From positions 64,548 to 128,547 of the forward strand of contig NZ_KI519517.1 in assembly GCF_000482865.1 (NCBI RefSeq): a DNA stretch of 64,000 nt, given 5' to 3'. Shown here one piece after another: positions 43,947 through 52,346 of the stretch. Within the stretch, counting starts at the first letter, position 1, and the number at the start of each line of letters is the position of its first letter. The stretch is from Actinokineospora inagensis DSM 44258. GTDB lineage: Bacteria; Actinomycetota; Actinomycetes; Mycobacteriales; Pseudonocardiaceae. The notes under the pieces are model-generated. The model was not told the DNA's origin. It was given only the letters and a program-made list of their open reading frames with translations, and searched no databases. A program made the translations under genes and the position numbers.

Positions 43947-44843
43947 GTGGACACCATTGGAGGATCGACTGGCGCGGCGGTGCTGGCGAACCGGTTCCGC
44001 GCCATGCACGACGGGCCGGACGTGCTGGTCCTGCCCAACGCCTGGGACCCGGGCAGCGCGGCCCTGTTGGCCAGTCTGCCCGGGGTGCGCGCGGTCGCCA
44101 CGTCGAGCGCCGGGGTCGCCGCCGCGCGCGGACTGCCCGACGGCGAGCGGCTGAGCCTGGACCAGGTCGTGGACACCGTCGAGGGGATCGTTCGCTCGGT
44201 CACCGTGCCGGTGTCGGTCGACCTGGAGACGGGCTACGGCCACGACCCGGCCGAGGTGGCCGACTCGGTGAGCGCGCTGATCGACCTCGGCGCGGTCGGG
44301 GTCAACCTGGAAGACGGGTCCACCCGGGACCCGACGCGGCTGCTCGCCCAAGACGACCACGCCGAGCGGATCGCCGCCGCCAAGTCGGCGGGCGCGCAGG
44401 CTGGAGTCCCGGTCGTCGTGAACGCCCGCACCGACGTGTACTGGCGCGCGGTGGGGGACCAGGAGAAACGGCTCGCCGAGGCGACGACCAGGCTGCGCGC
44501 CTACCGCGACGCGGGTGCTGACTGCGTGTTCGTCCCCGGTTTCCCCGAACGCGGCCTGGACCGCGACGGCCGCCGGGCCGCCGTCGCCACCTTGCTGTCG
44601 TCGATCGGCGACGTGCCGCTGAACCTGCTCGCCGGGGCGAACGTGCCCTCGGTACTGGAGCTGCGGGCCCTGGGCGTGCGGCGGCTGACCACCGGCTCCG
44701 GCCTGTACCGGCTGGGGATGGCGGCGGTACTGGACGCCGCGAGCGAACTGATCGAGACGGGCGAGCAGGAAGCGCTGTCGCGGGCCGAACACCTCAGCTA
44801 CCAGCGCCTGGCCGAGACGTTGGCACACGACCCGCCGGTATGA
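43947..44843 (+). CDS. Isocitrate lyase/PEP mutase superfamily protein
   Basis: The 298-aa TIM-barrel enzyme has LVLPNAWDPGSAALLAS, a metal/substrate segment VDLETGYG, VGVNLEDGS and VVNARTDVYW, as in oxaloacetate- or carboxyvinyl-phosphonate-related lyases. The KKCGH-type loop of isocitrate lyase is absent. It could cleave a 2-oxo or 2-hydroxy acid C-C or C-P bond; the substrate is unknown. GTG start with GGGAGAG 6 nt upstream. Confidence 0.88.
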   Translation: MDTIGGSTGAAVLANRFRAMHDGPDVLVLPNAWDPGSAALLASLPGVRAVATSSAGVAAARGLPDGERLSLDQVVDTVEGIVRSVTVPVSVDLETGYGHDPAEVADSVSALIDLGAVGVNLEDGSTRDPTRLLAQDDHAERIAAAKSAGAQAGVPVVVNARTDVYWRAVGDQEKRLAEATTRLRAYRDAGADCVFVPGFPERGLDRDGRRAAVATLLSSIGDVPLNLLAGANVPSVLELRALGVRRLTTGSGLYRLGMAAVLDAASELIETGEQEALSRAEHLSYQRLAETLAHDPPV

Positions 44844-44872
44844 CTCGTCCCATGTGAAAGGAGTATGGCTGT

Positions 44873-45217
44873 ATGTGGTGGTACTGCGGGTACAAAGCTC
44901 TCCCCGGCGTCCGCGTCGGCGAACTGGCCAAGCGGTTCCTGAGCAGGCACGACGCGGGCAGCAACCGACCGTCGGAGGTGCGCGCCTGGTTCGGTTTCCC
45001 TTCTGGCACCGCCGGGTTCGTGCTGGTGGAGGTGGACAGCCCCAAGGAATTGGCGGCCGTCCTGGACCCGTACGCCCGGCTCGTGGAGTGGGACGTGCAG
45101 GCGGTGTTCGAGATCAACTACAACCAGGTGCTGGAGGAACTGCGCCGCTCGACGCAACACGCGGCGATCGAGGACATGATGTCCGGCTTACCGCCAGCGG
45201 GGGTTGGGGCGCGGTAG
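44873..45217 (+). CDS. DUF3303-like small protein
   Basis: The 114-aa protein has the alpha/beta-barrel-like pattern of DUF3303 (WYCGYKALPGVRVGEL ... AWFGFPSGTAGFVLVEVDSP). AAAGGAG precedes the ATG. It is the last gene of the run and is followed by a strong hairpin terminator. Function unknown; probably an accessory to the same pathway. Confidence 0.75.
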   Translation: MWWYCGYKALPGVRVGELAKRFLSRHDAGSNRPSEVRAWFGFPSGTAGFVLVEVDSPKELAAVLDPYARLVEWDVQAVFEINYNQVLEELRRSTQHAAIEDMMSGLPPAGVGAR

Positions 45218-45228
45218 CCGCCGTGACT

Positions 45229-45261
45229 CAGGCCGGACGTCCTTTTTGGGCGTCCGGCCTG
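45229..45261 (+). terminator. Terminator of the MFS-DUF3303 operon
   Basis: A perfect 11-bp stem (45229-45239 with 45251-45261, arm CAGGCCGGACG) encloses an 11-nt loop with five T. It ends the plus-strand run. Confidence 0.8.
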
Positions 45262-45385
45262 GTTCTGTGGGGAGTTCGTTTCGGTGGGCTGGTCTTTCTG
45301 GGGAGCTGTCTGCTTCTCGTGGGTTGCGCCGCTGCCGGCATCTTGGTGGGTCGTCCGCGTCCCGTGGGTTGTGTGCGTCTTGGCG

Positions 45386-45510
45386 TTGTCCACATCTCGA
45401 TGGGCTGTCCACAGCCCACGGCGCGACCCCCTGTCGATCTTGCCCGGCCGGTAGACTGGCCTCGGGGACGCCCCCCGGGAAGGGTGGGGGCCGCCCGGGG
45501 GCGGGTTGGT
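45386..45510 (+). repeat. Recurrent intergenic element, copy C
   Basis: TTGTCCACA (45386-45394) and CTGTCCACA (45405-45413) are followed by TGTCGATCTT, GGTAGACTGG (TAGACT 45452-45457) and the hairpin, near-identical to copies A and B. The flanks 45262-45385 and 45511-45728 contain no gene; the downstream tail is similar to that of copy B. Confidence 0.85.
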
Positions 45511-45728
45511 GCTGGCGGGTGTGGGCTGGGGTGGAGTCGGTTTGTGCTGGTGGGGTGGGGGATTTCGCAGGGTTGCCTTGGTGGGCGCGGCGTGCTGGGT
45601 GGCGTGCTTGTCCCATTGAGTCCGCGGCGCGTTTGTGGCTTGGTTTCGGATCGGGGTGGTCGAAACAAGCCTGAGTCTGGTGAGTGCCGCGGAAGGTGGG
45701 CGTCTCGTGGGCAAGGGGGTGGGTGTGG

Positions 45729-46598
45729 TTATTCGTAGGGGGTGGCGTAAGGCGGGATGTCGACGTCCATGGCGAGGTCGGCGAAGTGGCGGGCGAAGGG
45801 GTGGGCGCCTTGGCGCAGGTGGACCAGTTGGACGGGGACCAGTGGTGCGCCGATCAGGGGGATGAACCGCACGGCTGGGTGGGCCACTCGGTAGGCGGCG
45901 GAGAGGGGGACCACGCCGACGCCGCGTTCGGCGGCTACGGCCTCTAGCCACTCGTCGTAGTTGGTGCAGCGCACGGATACCCGGGGGCGGTGTCCGCGTG
46001 GCCACTGGTCCAGTCGGGTTGTGCCGCTGACCTCGTTGAGCACCAGTGGCAGGCCGGCGAGTTCGCGCCAGCGGACTTTGGCTCGGACGTTCTGGCCGTC
46101 GCCGCGGCGGACGGCGAGGACTTGGCGTTCGCGGAACAGGGGGACGCACCGCAGGCCGGTGGGGAGGTCGTCGCCGAGTAGGAGGGCTACGTCGACGTCG
46201 CCGCGGTGGACGCCCGCGTAGGTCTCGTCTCGGCGGACCAGGGCGACTCGGGTGTCGTGTTCTTGCTCGAAACCGCGGATCGCCTGTTGGGTCCACACGT
46301 CCGGCAGCGACCAGGTGAACCCGAGGCGCAGGGGGCTGGCGTCGGTGTGGCTGTCGAGCACGTCGTCGAGGTCGGTCAGGATCCGGTTCAGCCCGTGCAG
46401 CAGGCGTTCGCCGTCGGCGGTGAGGGAGACCTGGCGGGTGGTGCGGTGCAGCAGCCGGGTGCCCATGCTGCGCTCCAGGTTGCGCACGGTCCTGGTGATA
46501 CCGGGTTGGCTCATGCCGATCCGCCGGGCCGCGTTGGTGAAGCTGAGTTCCTCGGCGACAACCACGAATGCTCGTAATTGCCGCAGCTCCACGTCCAT
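45729..46598 (-). CDS. LysR-type transcriptional regulator
   Basis: The 289-aa protein begins MDVELRQLRAFVVVAEELSF, the LysR winged-helix (TNAARRIGMSQPGITRTVRNLE), and has a periplasmic-binding-like effector domain. The second of two adjacent ATGs (46598) was chosen, with GGGGGAA upstream; the longer frame is not coding. It is divergent from the MocR gene. The 96-bp gap contains an imperfect palindrome with GGGTA/TACCC arms (46638-46658) that could be an operator. Confidence 0.92.
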   Translation of the reverse strand: MDVELRQLRAFVVVAEELSFTNAARRIGMSQPGITRTVRNLERSMGTRLLHRTTRQVSLTADGERLLHGLNRILTDLDDVLDSHTDASPLRLGFTWSLPDVWTQQAIRGFEQEHDTRVALVRRDETYAGVHRGDVDVALLLGDDLPTGLRCVPLFRERQVLAVRRGDGQNVRAKVRWRELAGLPLVLNEVSGTTRLDQWPRGHRPRVSVRCTNYDEWLEAVAAERGVGVVPLSAAYRVAHPAVRFIPLIGAPLVPVQLVHLRQGAHPFARHFADLAMDVDIPPYATPYE

Positions 46599-46694
46599 CA
46601 TTTCCCCCGTCGGCACCGGTGGTGACTCGCTACTAGTGGGTATGTACCGGACGTACCCGGGTCGCCGGGAAGTGACACAACATCGCGGAGAGGA

Positions 46695-48197
46695 GTGGCT
46701 GGCGCCATGCCGGACACGCTCAATTCGGCGCAATCGGACACGCAATCCGACAATCAGGTGTGGTTGCGGGAAATTTCGGTCACCAAGGGTGGGCCTGCCC
46801 CGCTCTACCGGCAGCTCTACACCGGAATACGTGGGCTGATCGTCGCGGGCCGGTGGTTACCCGAGGGCACCAGGTTGCCCTCTTCGCGATTTCTGGCCGG
46901 TTCACTCGGAGTTTCCCGGAACACCGTCGTACTGGCCTACCAGCGGTTGGCCGAGGACGGCTATGTGCGCGGCATGGCGGGCGGTGGGACGGTGGTCACC
47001 GCCGCCGCGACCAAGGCCAGGGCCGTCGAGGTCGACCGCCCGCGCCGCGCCAGGACGCCCCGCGACAAGCCCGTGTCGCGGGGCGTCGGCTTGCCCAACA
47101 CCGCTTTCCCGGTCGGGGTGCCGCCGGTCGACCTGTTCCCGACCGCGTTGTGGGCGTCGCTGACCCACCGCAGGCTGCGGGTGGCGGGGGAGCGGGTGCT
47201 GCTCGGCGCGGACGCGGTGGGGCGGTGGCCGGTGCGCGAGGCGGTGGCGGCCTACCTCGGTGTGGTGCGCGGGATCCGCTGCACCCCCGACCAGGTCGTG
47301 CTGACCCGTGGTCTGGAGGCGGGGCTCGACGTGCTCGTCCGCGCGCTGCTGGCACCCGGCGCGGGCGTGTGGTGCGAGGAGCCCGGACCCGTTGGCCTGC
47401 GGCGGGTTCTGACCAGCGCGGGCCGCGTGGCGCACCCGGTCCCGGTGGACGCCGACGGGTTCGACGTACCCGCCGCCTGCACGACCGCGCCGCCCGCCGG
47501 AATGGCTGTGCTGTCGGCTTCCCGCCAGTTGCCGCTGTCGGTTCCGTTGAGCGACAAGCGCCGCACCTTGCTGCTCGACCACGCCGCCGCGCACCGGATG
47601 TGGGTGGTCGAGTACGAGCCGGATGCCGCGTTCCTGCTGCCGGACGCGCCGCCACCGCTGGTCACCACCGACCCCGACCGCCGGGTTGTCCACATAGGAA
47701 CGTTCAACACCGTGTTGTTCCCGCAGGTGCACGCGGGCTACTGCGTGCTGCCACCCGACCTGGTCGAGCCGGTTGGCGACCTGCTCGGCGCGACCGGCGG
47801 CGAGGTGCCCGCGCTCACCCAGGAGGTCCTCGCCGACTTCCTCGACCACCACCGGTTCGCCCGGTTCCTCGCCCGCGCCAGGCAAACCGCGCAGCGGCGG
47901 CACGCCAGACTGGCCGAGTCGCTGTCCACGCTCGTCCGGAATTCGTCCGAAATAGACCTCGAACTGCTCGGGCGACCGGGTGAGGGCGGATATCTCACCG
48001 CGTTGTTCCCGTCGCTTGTGGACGATTGCGCGATGGTGCGCAGGGCGCACCGGGTCGGCGTTCAGGTGACCGCGTTGCGACGTTACTACCAATCCGAACC
48101 GAACCGGTCCGGATTGGTCTTCGGTACCGCCGGGGTGCGCGAGGAGGCAATTGTCCAGGCCATGCGGCTGATGGTCCCCATCCTGGCCCGCCGCTGA
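46695..48197 (+). CDS. MocR-type regulator lacking the PLP-binding lysine
   Basis: 500 aa. GntR winged-helix (LYRQLYTGIRGLIVAGRWLP, then SRFLAGSLGVSRNTVVLAYQRL; about residues 30-100) fused to a fold-type I aminotransferase domain. In MocR proteins the PLP lysine sits in GTFSK; here the segment reads GTFNTVLFPQVHAGY (about 333-347), so the lysine is Thr. The usual HQxPTG block reads SRQLPLS. PLP is therefore unlikely to form a Schiff base and another ligand may be sensed. It lies directly upstream of the E1-like gene. Confidence 0.9.
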   Translation: MAGAMPDTLNSAQSDTQSDNQVWLREISVTKGGPAPLYRQLYTGIRGLIVAGRWLPEGTRLPSSRFLAGSLGVSRNTVVLAYQRLAEDGYVRGMAGGGTVVTAAATKARAVEVDRPRRARTPRDKPVSRGVGLPNTAFPVGVPPVDLFPTALWASLTHRRLRVAGERVLLGADAVGRWPVREAVAAYLGVVRGIRCTPDQVVLTRGLEAGLDVLVRALLAPGAGVWCEEPGPVGLRRVLTSAGRVAHPVPVDADGFDVPAACTTAPPAGMAVLSASRQLPLSVPLSDKRRTLLLDHAAAHRMWVVEYEPDAAFLLPDAPPPLVTTDPDRRVVHIGTFNTVLFPQVHAGYCVLPPDLVEPVGDLLGATGGEVPALTQEVLADFLDHHRFARFLARARQTAQRRHARLAESLSTLVRNSSEIDLELLGRPGEGGYLTALFPSLVDDCAMVRRAHRVGVQVTALRRYYQSEPNRSGLVFGTAGVREEAIVQAMRLMVPILARR

Positions 48198-48299
48198 GCG
48201 ACTTGGTACCGAACCCCTGTCGGTTTTGGACCTGTGCGACCCCGCTTTTCCCGGGCACTCTCAAGTCGTAGGCAGTCACCGAACTCAGGAGGAGAACGC

Positions 48300-49181
48300 G
48301 TGTCCAACCACCCGTACAGCTTCCCCAGCGAGTACGACGACGACATCTACTGGGCCAGGGTAGCCAGGACCCTCGGTTGGCTGGGTGACACCGACGAGGA
48401 AGCCCGGCAGCGGCAGACCGTGCTGCGCGACACCGTCGTCGGCGTCGCGGGCACCGGCGGCATCGGCGGCAGCATGGTAGACCGGCTGGCCCGGCTCGGC
48501 GTGCTGCACCTGCGCATCGCCGACCTGGACACCTTCGAGTACTCCAACATCAACCGGCAGTTGGGCGCCGGGGTCGACACGATCGGCAAGAACAAGGCCG
48601 AGATCGTCGCCAACACCGTGCACGCGATGACCCCGGACGTGGCGCTCGACGTGTTCACCCAGGGCATCACCGAGGAGAGCGCGGACGCCTTCGTCGACGG
48701 CTGCGACTTCATCCTCGACGAGATCGAGCCGTACGAGGTCAAGGCCCGCTACGCGCTGCACCGCGCCTTCCACCGCTCCGAGCGCTGCCAGTTCATGATG
48801 ACCGCGCACGTCTACGGCAACCGGACCTTCCTGTGGAAGTGGACCAAGGACTCGATGCCGGTGTGGGACGTGCTGGGCATCGACGAGGACGCCGACCTCA
48901 CCCCCGAGGTCGCCGACCGGCTCACCAAGCGGCTCATCCCCGAGTGGCAGCAGTGGCCCGCCGAGTCCATGCAGCGGCACTGGCTGGTGGAGAACGCGAC
49001 CTGCCCGATCACCCCGGGCGCCCCGCCGATGGCGCAGGGCCTGCTGCTGGAGCGGTTCATGTTCGGCATCCTGGGCATCGAGGAGCTCGGCGACACGAAG
49101 AAGTTCCCGGTCTCCCCGGGGTACGCCATGGTCGACTCGCGCACCTGGGAGGCCAAGATGGTCGAGGGGAAGTGGTGGTGA
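48300..49181 (+). CDS. ThiF/E1-like adenylyltransferase
   Basis: The 293-aa protein has the E1-like nucleotide site VAGTGGIGGSMVDRL (about residues 48-62), the acidic strand RIADLDTFEYSNINRQ with the Asp and Arg that bind ATP, and a conserved Asp further on (ILDEIEPYE). The paired CxxC zinc motifs and the catalytic Cys of MoeB/ThiF are not evident, so it may adenylate a small-molecule or peptide carboxylate rather than a ubiquitin-like protein. GTG start with AGGAGGAG 5 nt upstream. Its stop abuts the carbamoyltransferase start. Confidence 0.88.
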   Translation: MSNHPYSFPSEYDDDIYWARVARTLGWLGDTDEEARQRQTVLRDTVVGVAGTGGIGGSMVDRLARLGVLHLRIADLDTFEYSNINRQLGAGVDTIGKNKAEIVANTVHAMTPDVALDVFTQGITEESADAFVDGCDFILDEIEPYEVKARYALHRAFHRSERCQFMMTAHVYGNRTFLWKWTKDSMPVWDVLGIDEDADLTPEVADRLTKRLIPEWQQWPAESMQRHWLVENATCPITPGAPPMAQGLLLERFMFGILGIEELGDTKKFPVSPGYAMVDSRTWEAKMVEGKWW

Positions 49182-50114
49182 GTGGCCACCCTGCGCGCGA
49201 CTCGGCACGCTGACGCGTTCACCGGGCGGCACGTGCTGTCCATGGGTGACTACCACCCGCGGGACCTGGACCTGCTGTTCCGCACCGCCGACGAGACGCG
49301 CTCCGACCTGGCGAGCGGCCGTGACCACCGGCCGCTCGCCGGTCGGCTGCTCATGTCGGCGTTCTTCGACAAGAGCACCCGGACCCGGCTGGCGCACGAG
49401 ACCGCGATGATCCGCCTCGGCGGCACCGTGGCGGGTTTCGCCGACGCCACCGTCACCCGCGCGGGCGGCACCACCCAGGAGAGCGACGACGACATCGCCC
49501 GGATGGTCTCCCTCTACGGCGACGTCGTCGTCGTCCGCCACCCGGAGACCGGCTGGCCCGCGCACGCGGCGTCGCTGAGCGAGGCCGCGATGGTCATCAA
49601 CGGCGGCGACGGCGTCGGTGAGCACCCGACCCAGACGATGGTCGACCTCTACACCATGCACCGCCGCTTCGGCGGGCTGGACGGCCTGCGCATCCTCATC
49701 CTGAACGACCTCCGGATGCGCTGCGTCCGGTCCCTGCTGCTCGGCCTGCGCCACTTCGACTGCACCGTCTACGGCCTGAGTGCTTCCGGCAAGGACGCCG
49801 CCGCCCTGCCCGAGGGCGTCCCGCCCATCCACACCGGCCGCGACCTGGACTCCCTGCTGTCCGAAGTGGACATCGTGTACTCGTCGCCGACGGTGGCCGC
49901 CGAACGGCCGGAGGACTCGCTGGACCGGGTCACCCTCAACCGCGACCTGCTGCGCAGGCACAGCGGCCACGACATCACCGTGATGCACCCGTTGCCCCGC
50001 AAGGGTGAGGTCGACACGGACCTGGACGACACGAGGTTCGCGGGCTACTGGGAACAAGCCGACAACGGCGTCCCGGTCCGCATGGCCCTGCTCCGCCTGA
50101 TGTTCGGCTGCTGA
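49182..50114 (+). CDS. Aspartate carbamoyltransferase paralogue
   Basis: The 310-aa protein matches PyrB closely: carbamoyl-phosphate site FFDKSTRTR (about 60-68), GDGVGEHPTQTMVDLYT (about 142-158) and HPLPRKGEVDTDLDD near 269, then NGVPVRMALL. The 80s loop, which in PyrB supplies Ser and Lys to the neighbouring active site (KGE motif), reads TRAGGTTQES and has no lysine. This suggests a different acceptor or altered catalysis, not housekeeping pyrimidine synthesis. It starts immediately after the E1-like stop. Confidence 0.88.
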   Translation: MATLRATRHADAFTGRHVLSMGDYHPRDLDLLFRTADETRSDLASGRDHRPLAGRLLMSAFFDKSTRTRLAHETAMIRLGGTVAGFADATVTRAGGTTQESDDDIARMVSLYGDVVVVRHPETGWPAHAASLSEAAMVINGGDGVGEHPTQTMVDLYTMHRRFGGLDGLRILILNDLRMRCVRSLLLGLRHFDCTVYGLSASGKDAAALPEGVPPIHTGRDLDSLLSEVDIVYSSPTVAAERPEDSLDRVTLNRDLLRRHSGHDITVMHPLPRKGEVDTDLDDTRFAGYWEQADNGVPVRMALLRLMFGC

Positions 50115-50134
50115 ACCGCTGGGAACATCTCGGA

Positions 50135-50163
50135 AACCCGACGACCGACCCGGTCGTCGGGTT
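50135..50163 (+). terminator. Terminator of the E1-like/carbamoyltransferase operon
   Basis: A perfect 12-bp stem (50135-50146 with 50152-50163, arm AACCCGACGACC) and a 5-nt loop lie 20 bp after the stop codon. Confidence 0.75.
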
Positions 50164-50180
50164 CCGCGTGTCTGGACCCC

Positions 50181-50226
50181 GCCGTTCTGAGCAGCCCCCG
50201 AATCCAGCCTACCGACCCGCACCGAC
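50181..50226 (-). repeat. Left arm of 46-bp inverted repeat around DnaA-box cluster
   Basis: Pairs with 50632-50677 (44 of 46 positions). Read outward (minus strand) it contains GTCGGT, GGTAGGCTGG and a G-rich block, that is, the core of the recurrent intergenic element. Confidence 0.85.
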
Positions 50227-50270
50227 GGAAACCCGCGGCTCCAGGCTGGCCTGTGCGCTGATCCACCAGT

Positions 50271-50606
50271 TGTGGACAACGAACCCTCACTCGCGTGCAC
50301 TACGCACCCGCTTGTGTGGGCAAGGGGTCCCCACTCGTTGTGGATAACCGACCCCCACTCATGCGGACAACGGACCCCCACTCGTCGTGGACAACGGACC
50401 CGCTCGTGTGGGCAGCAGACCCCCACGCGTTTGGGGGCAACAGCCCTCCGCTCGTTGTGGACAACGGCCACACTCGCGTGCACAACGGACTGCTGTGTGG
50501 ATAACGGATCCCCACTCGTCGCGGACAACAGCCCCATTCGTTGTGGACAATGGGTCCTCACTCCGAGTGGATCCACGACAGCCCACAACCGATGGGCTTG
50601 TCCACA
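50271..50606. repeat. Cluster of DnaA-box-like sites
   Basis: Six perfect boxes: TGTGGACAA at 50271, 50456 and 50542; TGTGGATAA at 50339 and 50496; TTGTCCACA at 50598. At least four one- or two-mismatch boxes lie at 50315, 50362, 50386 and 50520. They sit in a loose tandem unit resembling CCCACTCGTTGTGGACAACGG. TTGTCCACA is the preferred actinobacterial DnaA box. No gene is supported in the interval. DnaA binding is inferred. Confidence 0.75.
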
Positions 50607-50631
50607 GCCCCTCCTGGAGCGTGGGGTTTTC

Positions 50632-50677
50632 GTCGGTGTCGGTCGGTAGGCTGGATTCGGGGGCTGCTCAGAACGGC
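50632..50677 (+). repeat. Right arm of 46-bp inverted repeat around DnaA-box cluster
   Basis: Near-perfect inverse of 50181-50226, facing outward to the right, with GGTAGGCTGG as a possible -10 region. It follows the last TTGTCCACA box by 25 bp. Confidence 0.85.
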
Positions 50678-50700
50678 ACGCTCAGCCTGGCCGGACAGGT

Positions 50701-50734
50701 GACAACGCCCCGGCGAGGGCACCGGGGCGTTGTC
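50701..50734 (-). terminator. Terminator of the GNAT-PurU operon
   Basis: A perfect 13-bp stem (50701-50713 with 50722-50734, arm GACAACGCCCCGG) and an 8-nt loop lie 10 bp beyond the GNAT stop. Confidence 0.8.
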
Positions 50735-50744
50735 GGGGGGAAGG

Positions 50745-51371
50745 TCAGTTGTACAGCGGCTTGGTCATGGTGATCGACGGGTAGGGGCCGTTGTCGGTGG
50801 GGGCGTCCACGTGGGTGACCTCGTAGCCGAGTTTGGCGTAGAAGTGTTGGGCGGGGTTGCCGTTGAGGACCTGCAGGGTGGCCGAGTCCTTCCCGGCCAG
50901 GCGGGCCTTTTCCTCCAGCACGGCCACCACGTGCGCACCCGCGCCGAGCTGGCGGGCCTCGCGGTCGACGACGATGCTGTGCAGTTGGGCCTCGCCCGCG
51001 GCCAGGGGGGTGATGAGCGCCCCCATGAGCCTGCGCATGCCGTTCAGGAAACGGGTGCCGTCGCGCGGGCCGAGGAGGTCTCGGGCGTCCGCCGCGATCG
51101 TGTCGTACCAGAGGTTGACGCGGGGGTGTTGGCGGGTGGCGATGGCGCCGATGGCGACCGGGGTGCCCGCGTCCTCGACGACGACCATGCCCTCGATCGC
51201 GGCGGGGGCTTGTTCGCGCAGGGCGCGGTGGACCAGGAGCTCGTTGGGCTCGGTGTCCCCGTTGATCATGCCGGGGGCTTCCTCGCGGTAGAGCTGGGTG
51301 AGCATTCCGGCGATGCGGGGGACGTCCCGCGAGTCGGCGGGCTTGTGCGCGATGTCGAGTTGCTGGGTCAT
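50745..51371 (-). CDS. GNAT family N-acetyltransferase
   Basis: The 208-aa protein shows GNAT features: LHSIVVDREARQLGAGAHVVAVLEEKA (acetyl-CoA loop with a QLGAGA-type pattern) and NPAQHFYAKLGYEV near the end. It transfers an acyl group from acyl-CoA to an unknown amine. It is 11 bp downstream of purU on the same strand, so probably one transcript. Confidence 0.87.
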   Translation of the reverse strand: MTQQLDIAHKPADSRDVPRIAGMLTQLYREEAPGMINGDTEPNELLVHRALREQAPAAIEGMVVVEDAGTPVAIGAIATRQHPRVNLWYDTIAADARDLLGPRDGTRFLNGMRRLMGALITPLAAGEAQLHSIVVDREARQLGAGAHVVAVLEEKARLAGKDSATLQVLNGNPAQHFYAKLGYEVTHVDAPTDNGPYPSITMTKPLYN

Positions 51372-51382
51372 GCGTGACCTCC

Positions 51383-52270
51383 CTAGGCGAAGACGACGGT
51401 CCGGTTCCCGTTGCGCAGCACCCGGTGTTCGGCGTGCCAGGTGACGGCGCGGGCGAGTACCCGGGATTCCAGGTCCTGGCCGACGGCGCGCAGCCGGGCC
51501 GGGGTGTGCCGGTGGTCGACGCGCAGCACGTCCTGTTCGATGATCTGGCCCTCGTCGAGGGCGGGGGTGACGTAGTGCGCGGTGGCGCCGATGAGCTTGA
51601 CCCCGGCGGCGTGGGCTTGCGCGTACGGGCGGGCGCCCTTGAAGCTGGGCAGGAACGAGTGGTGGATGTTGATCATCCGGCCCGCGTGCTCGGCGCAGAA
51701 CCGGGGACCGAGCACGCGCATGTAGCGGGCGAGCACCACCAGGTCGACGTCCAGGCCGCGCAGCAGGTCCGACAGCCGCGCCTCCTGGTCGTCGCGGTCA
51801 TCGAGGTCGCCGCCGGTGACGGGGACGTGGTGGAACGGGATGCCGTGCCAACTGGCCAGCTCGCCCGCGTCCGGGTGGTTGGACACGATCGCGGTGACGT
51901 CGACCGGGAGTTCCCCGGTTCGGTGCCGGAACAGCAGGTCGTTGAGGCAGTGCAGGTGCTTTGACACGAGCAGCGCGGTCCGCGGCCGGGCACCGACCTC
52001 GTCGATGGACCAGGTCATGCCCAGCGCGCGGGCGGTCTCGGCGAACTTGTCCCGGATGACTGAGATGTCAACTGCGCCGATGTCCGCGGTGCCGATGTCC
52101 CCCGCTCCACCGAGCCGGAACTGGACCCGGGTGAAGAAGTCCGCGGCGCTGAACTGCTGGCAGTCGACGATGTTGGCGCCCGCGCCGGTCAGCAGGCCGG
52201 TGACGGCGGCGAGGATGCCCCCGGCGTCCGGGCAGGTCCCGGTGAGCACGTACTCGCCTTGGTCGGGCAT
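51383..52270 (-). CDS. purU: Formyltetrahydrofolate deformylase
   Basis: The 295-aa enzyme has an N-terminal ACT domain (YVLTGTCPDAGGILAAVTGLL) and a formyltransferase-fold catalytic domain with VSNHPD, HHSFLPSFKGARPY and TAHYVTPALDEGQIIEQD, which contains the catalytic Asn/His/Asp set. PurU releases formate from 10-formyl-THF. The ATG at 52270 is chosen with AAGGAGG 7 nt upstream. Being next to a GNAT and an FAD protein rather than purine genes may mean a pathway-specific formate or folate role. Confidence 0.93.
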   Translation of the reverse strand: MPDQGEYVLTGTCPDAGGILAAVTGLLTGAGANIVDCQQFSAADFFTRVQFRLGGAGDIGTADIGAVDISVIRDKFAETARALGMTWSIDEVGARPRTALLVSKHLHCLNDLLFRHRTGELPVDVTAIVSNHPDAGELASWHGIPFHHVPVTGGDLDDRDDQEARLSDLLRGLDVDLVVLARYMRVLGPRFCAEHAGRMINIHHSFLPSFKGARPYAQAHAAGVKLIGATAHYVTPALDEGQIIEQDVLRVDHRHTPARLRAVGQDLESRVLARAVTWHAEHRVLRNGNRTVVFA

Positions 52271-52346
52271 GGTCACACCTCCTTCTCGACTCTGGAAAGG
52301 CTAGGGCCGAAACGGTTCGACCCCGGTCGAATCGCGGCTGGTGTCC

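Noticed and set aside
50271-50606. Chromosomal origin oriC
   Set aside because: DnaA boxes are clustered, but dnaA, dnaN, recF and gyrase genes are absent and there is no AT-rich unwinding region.
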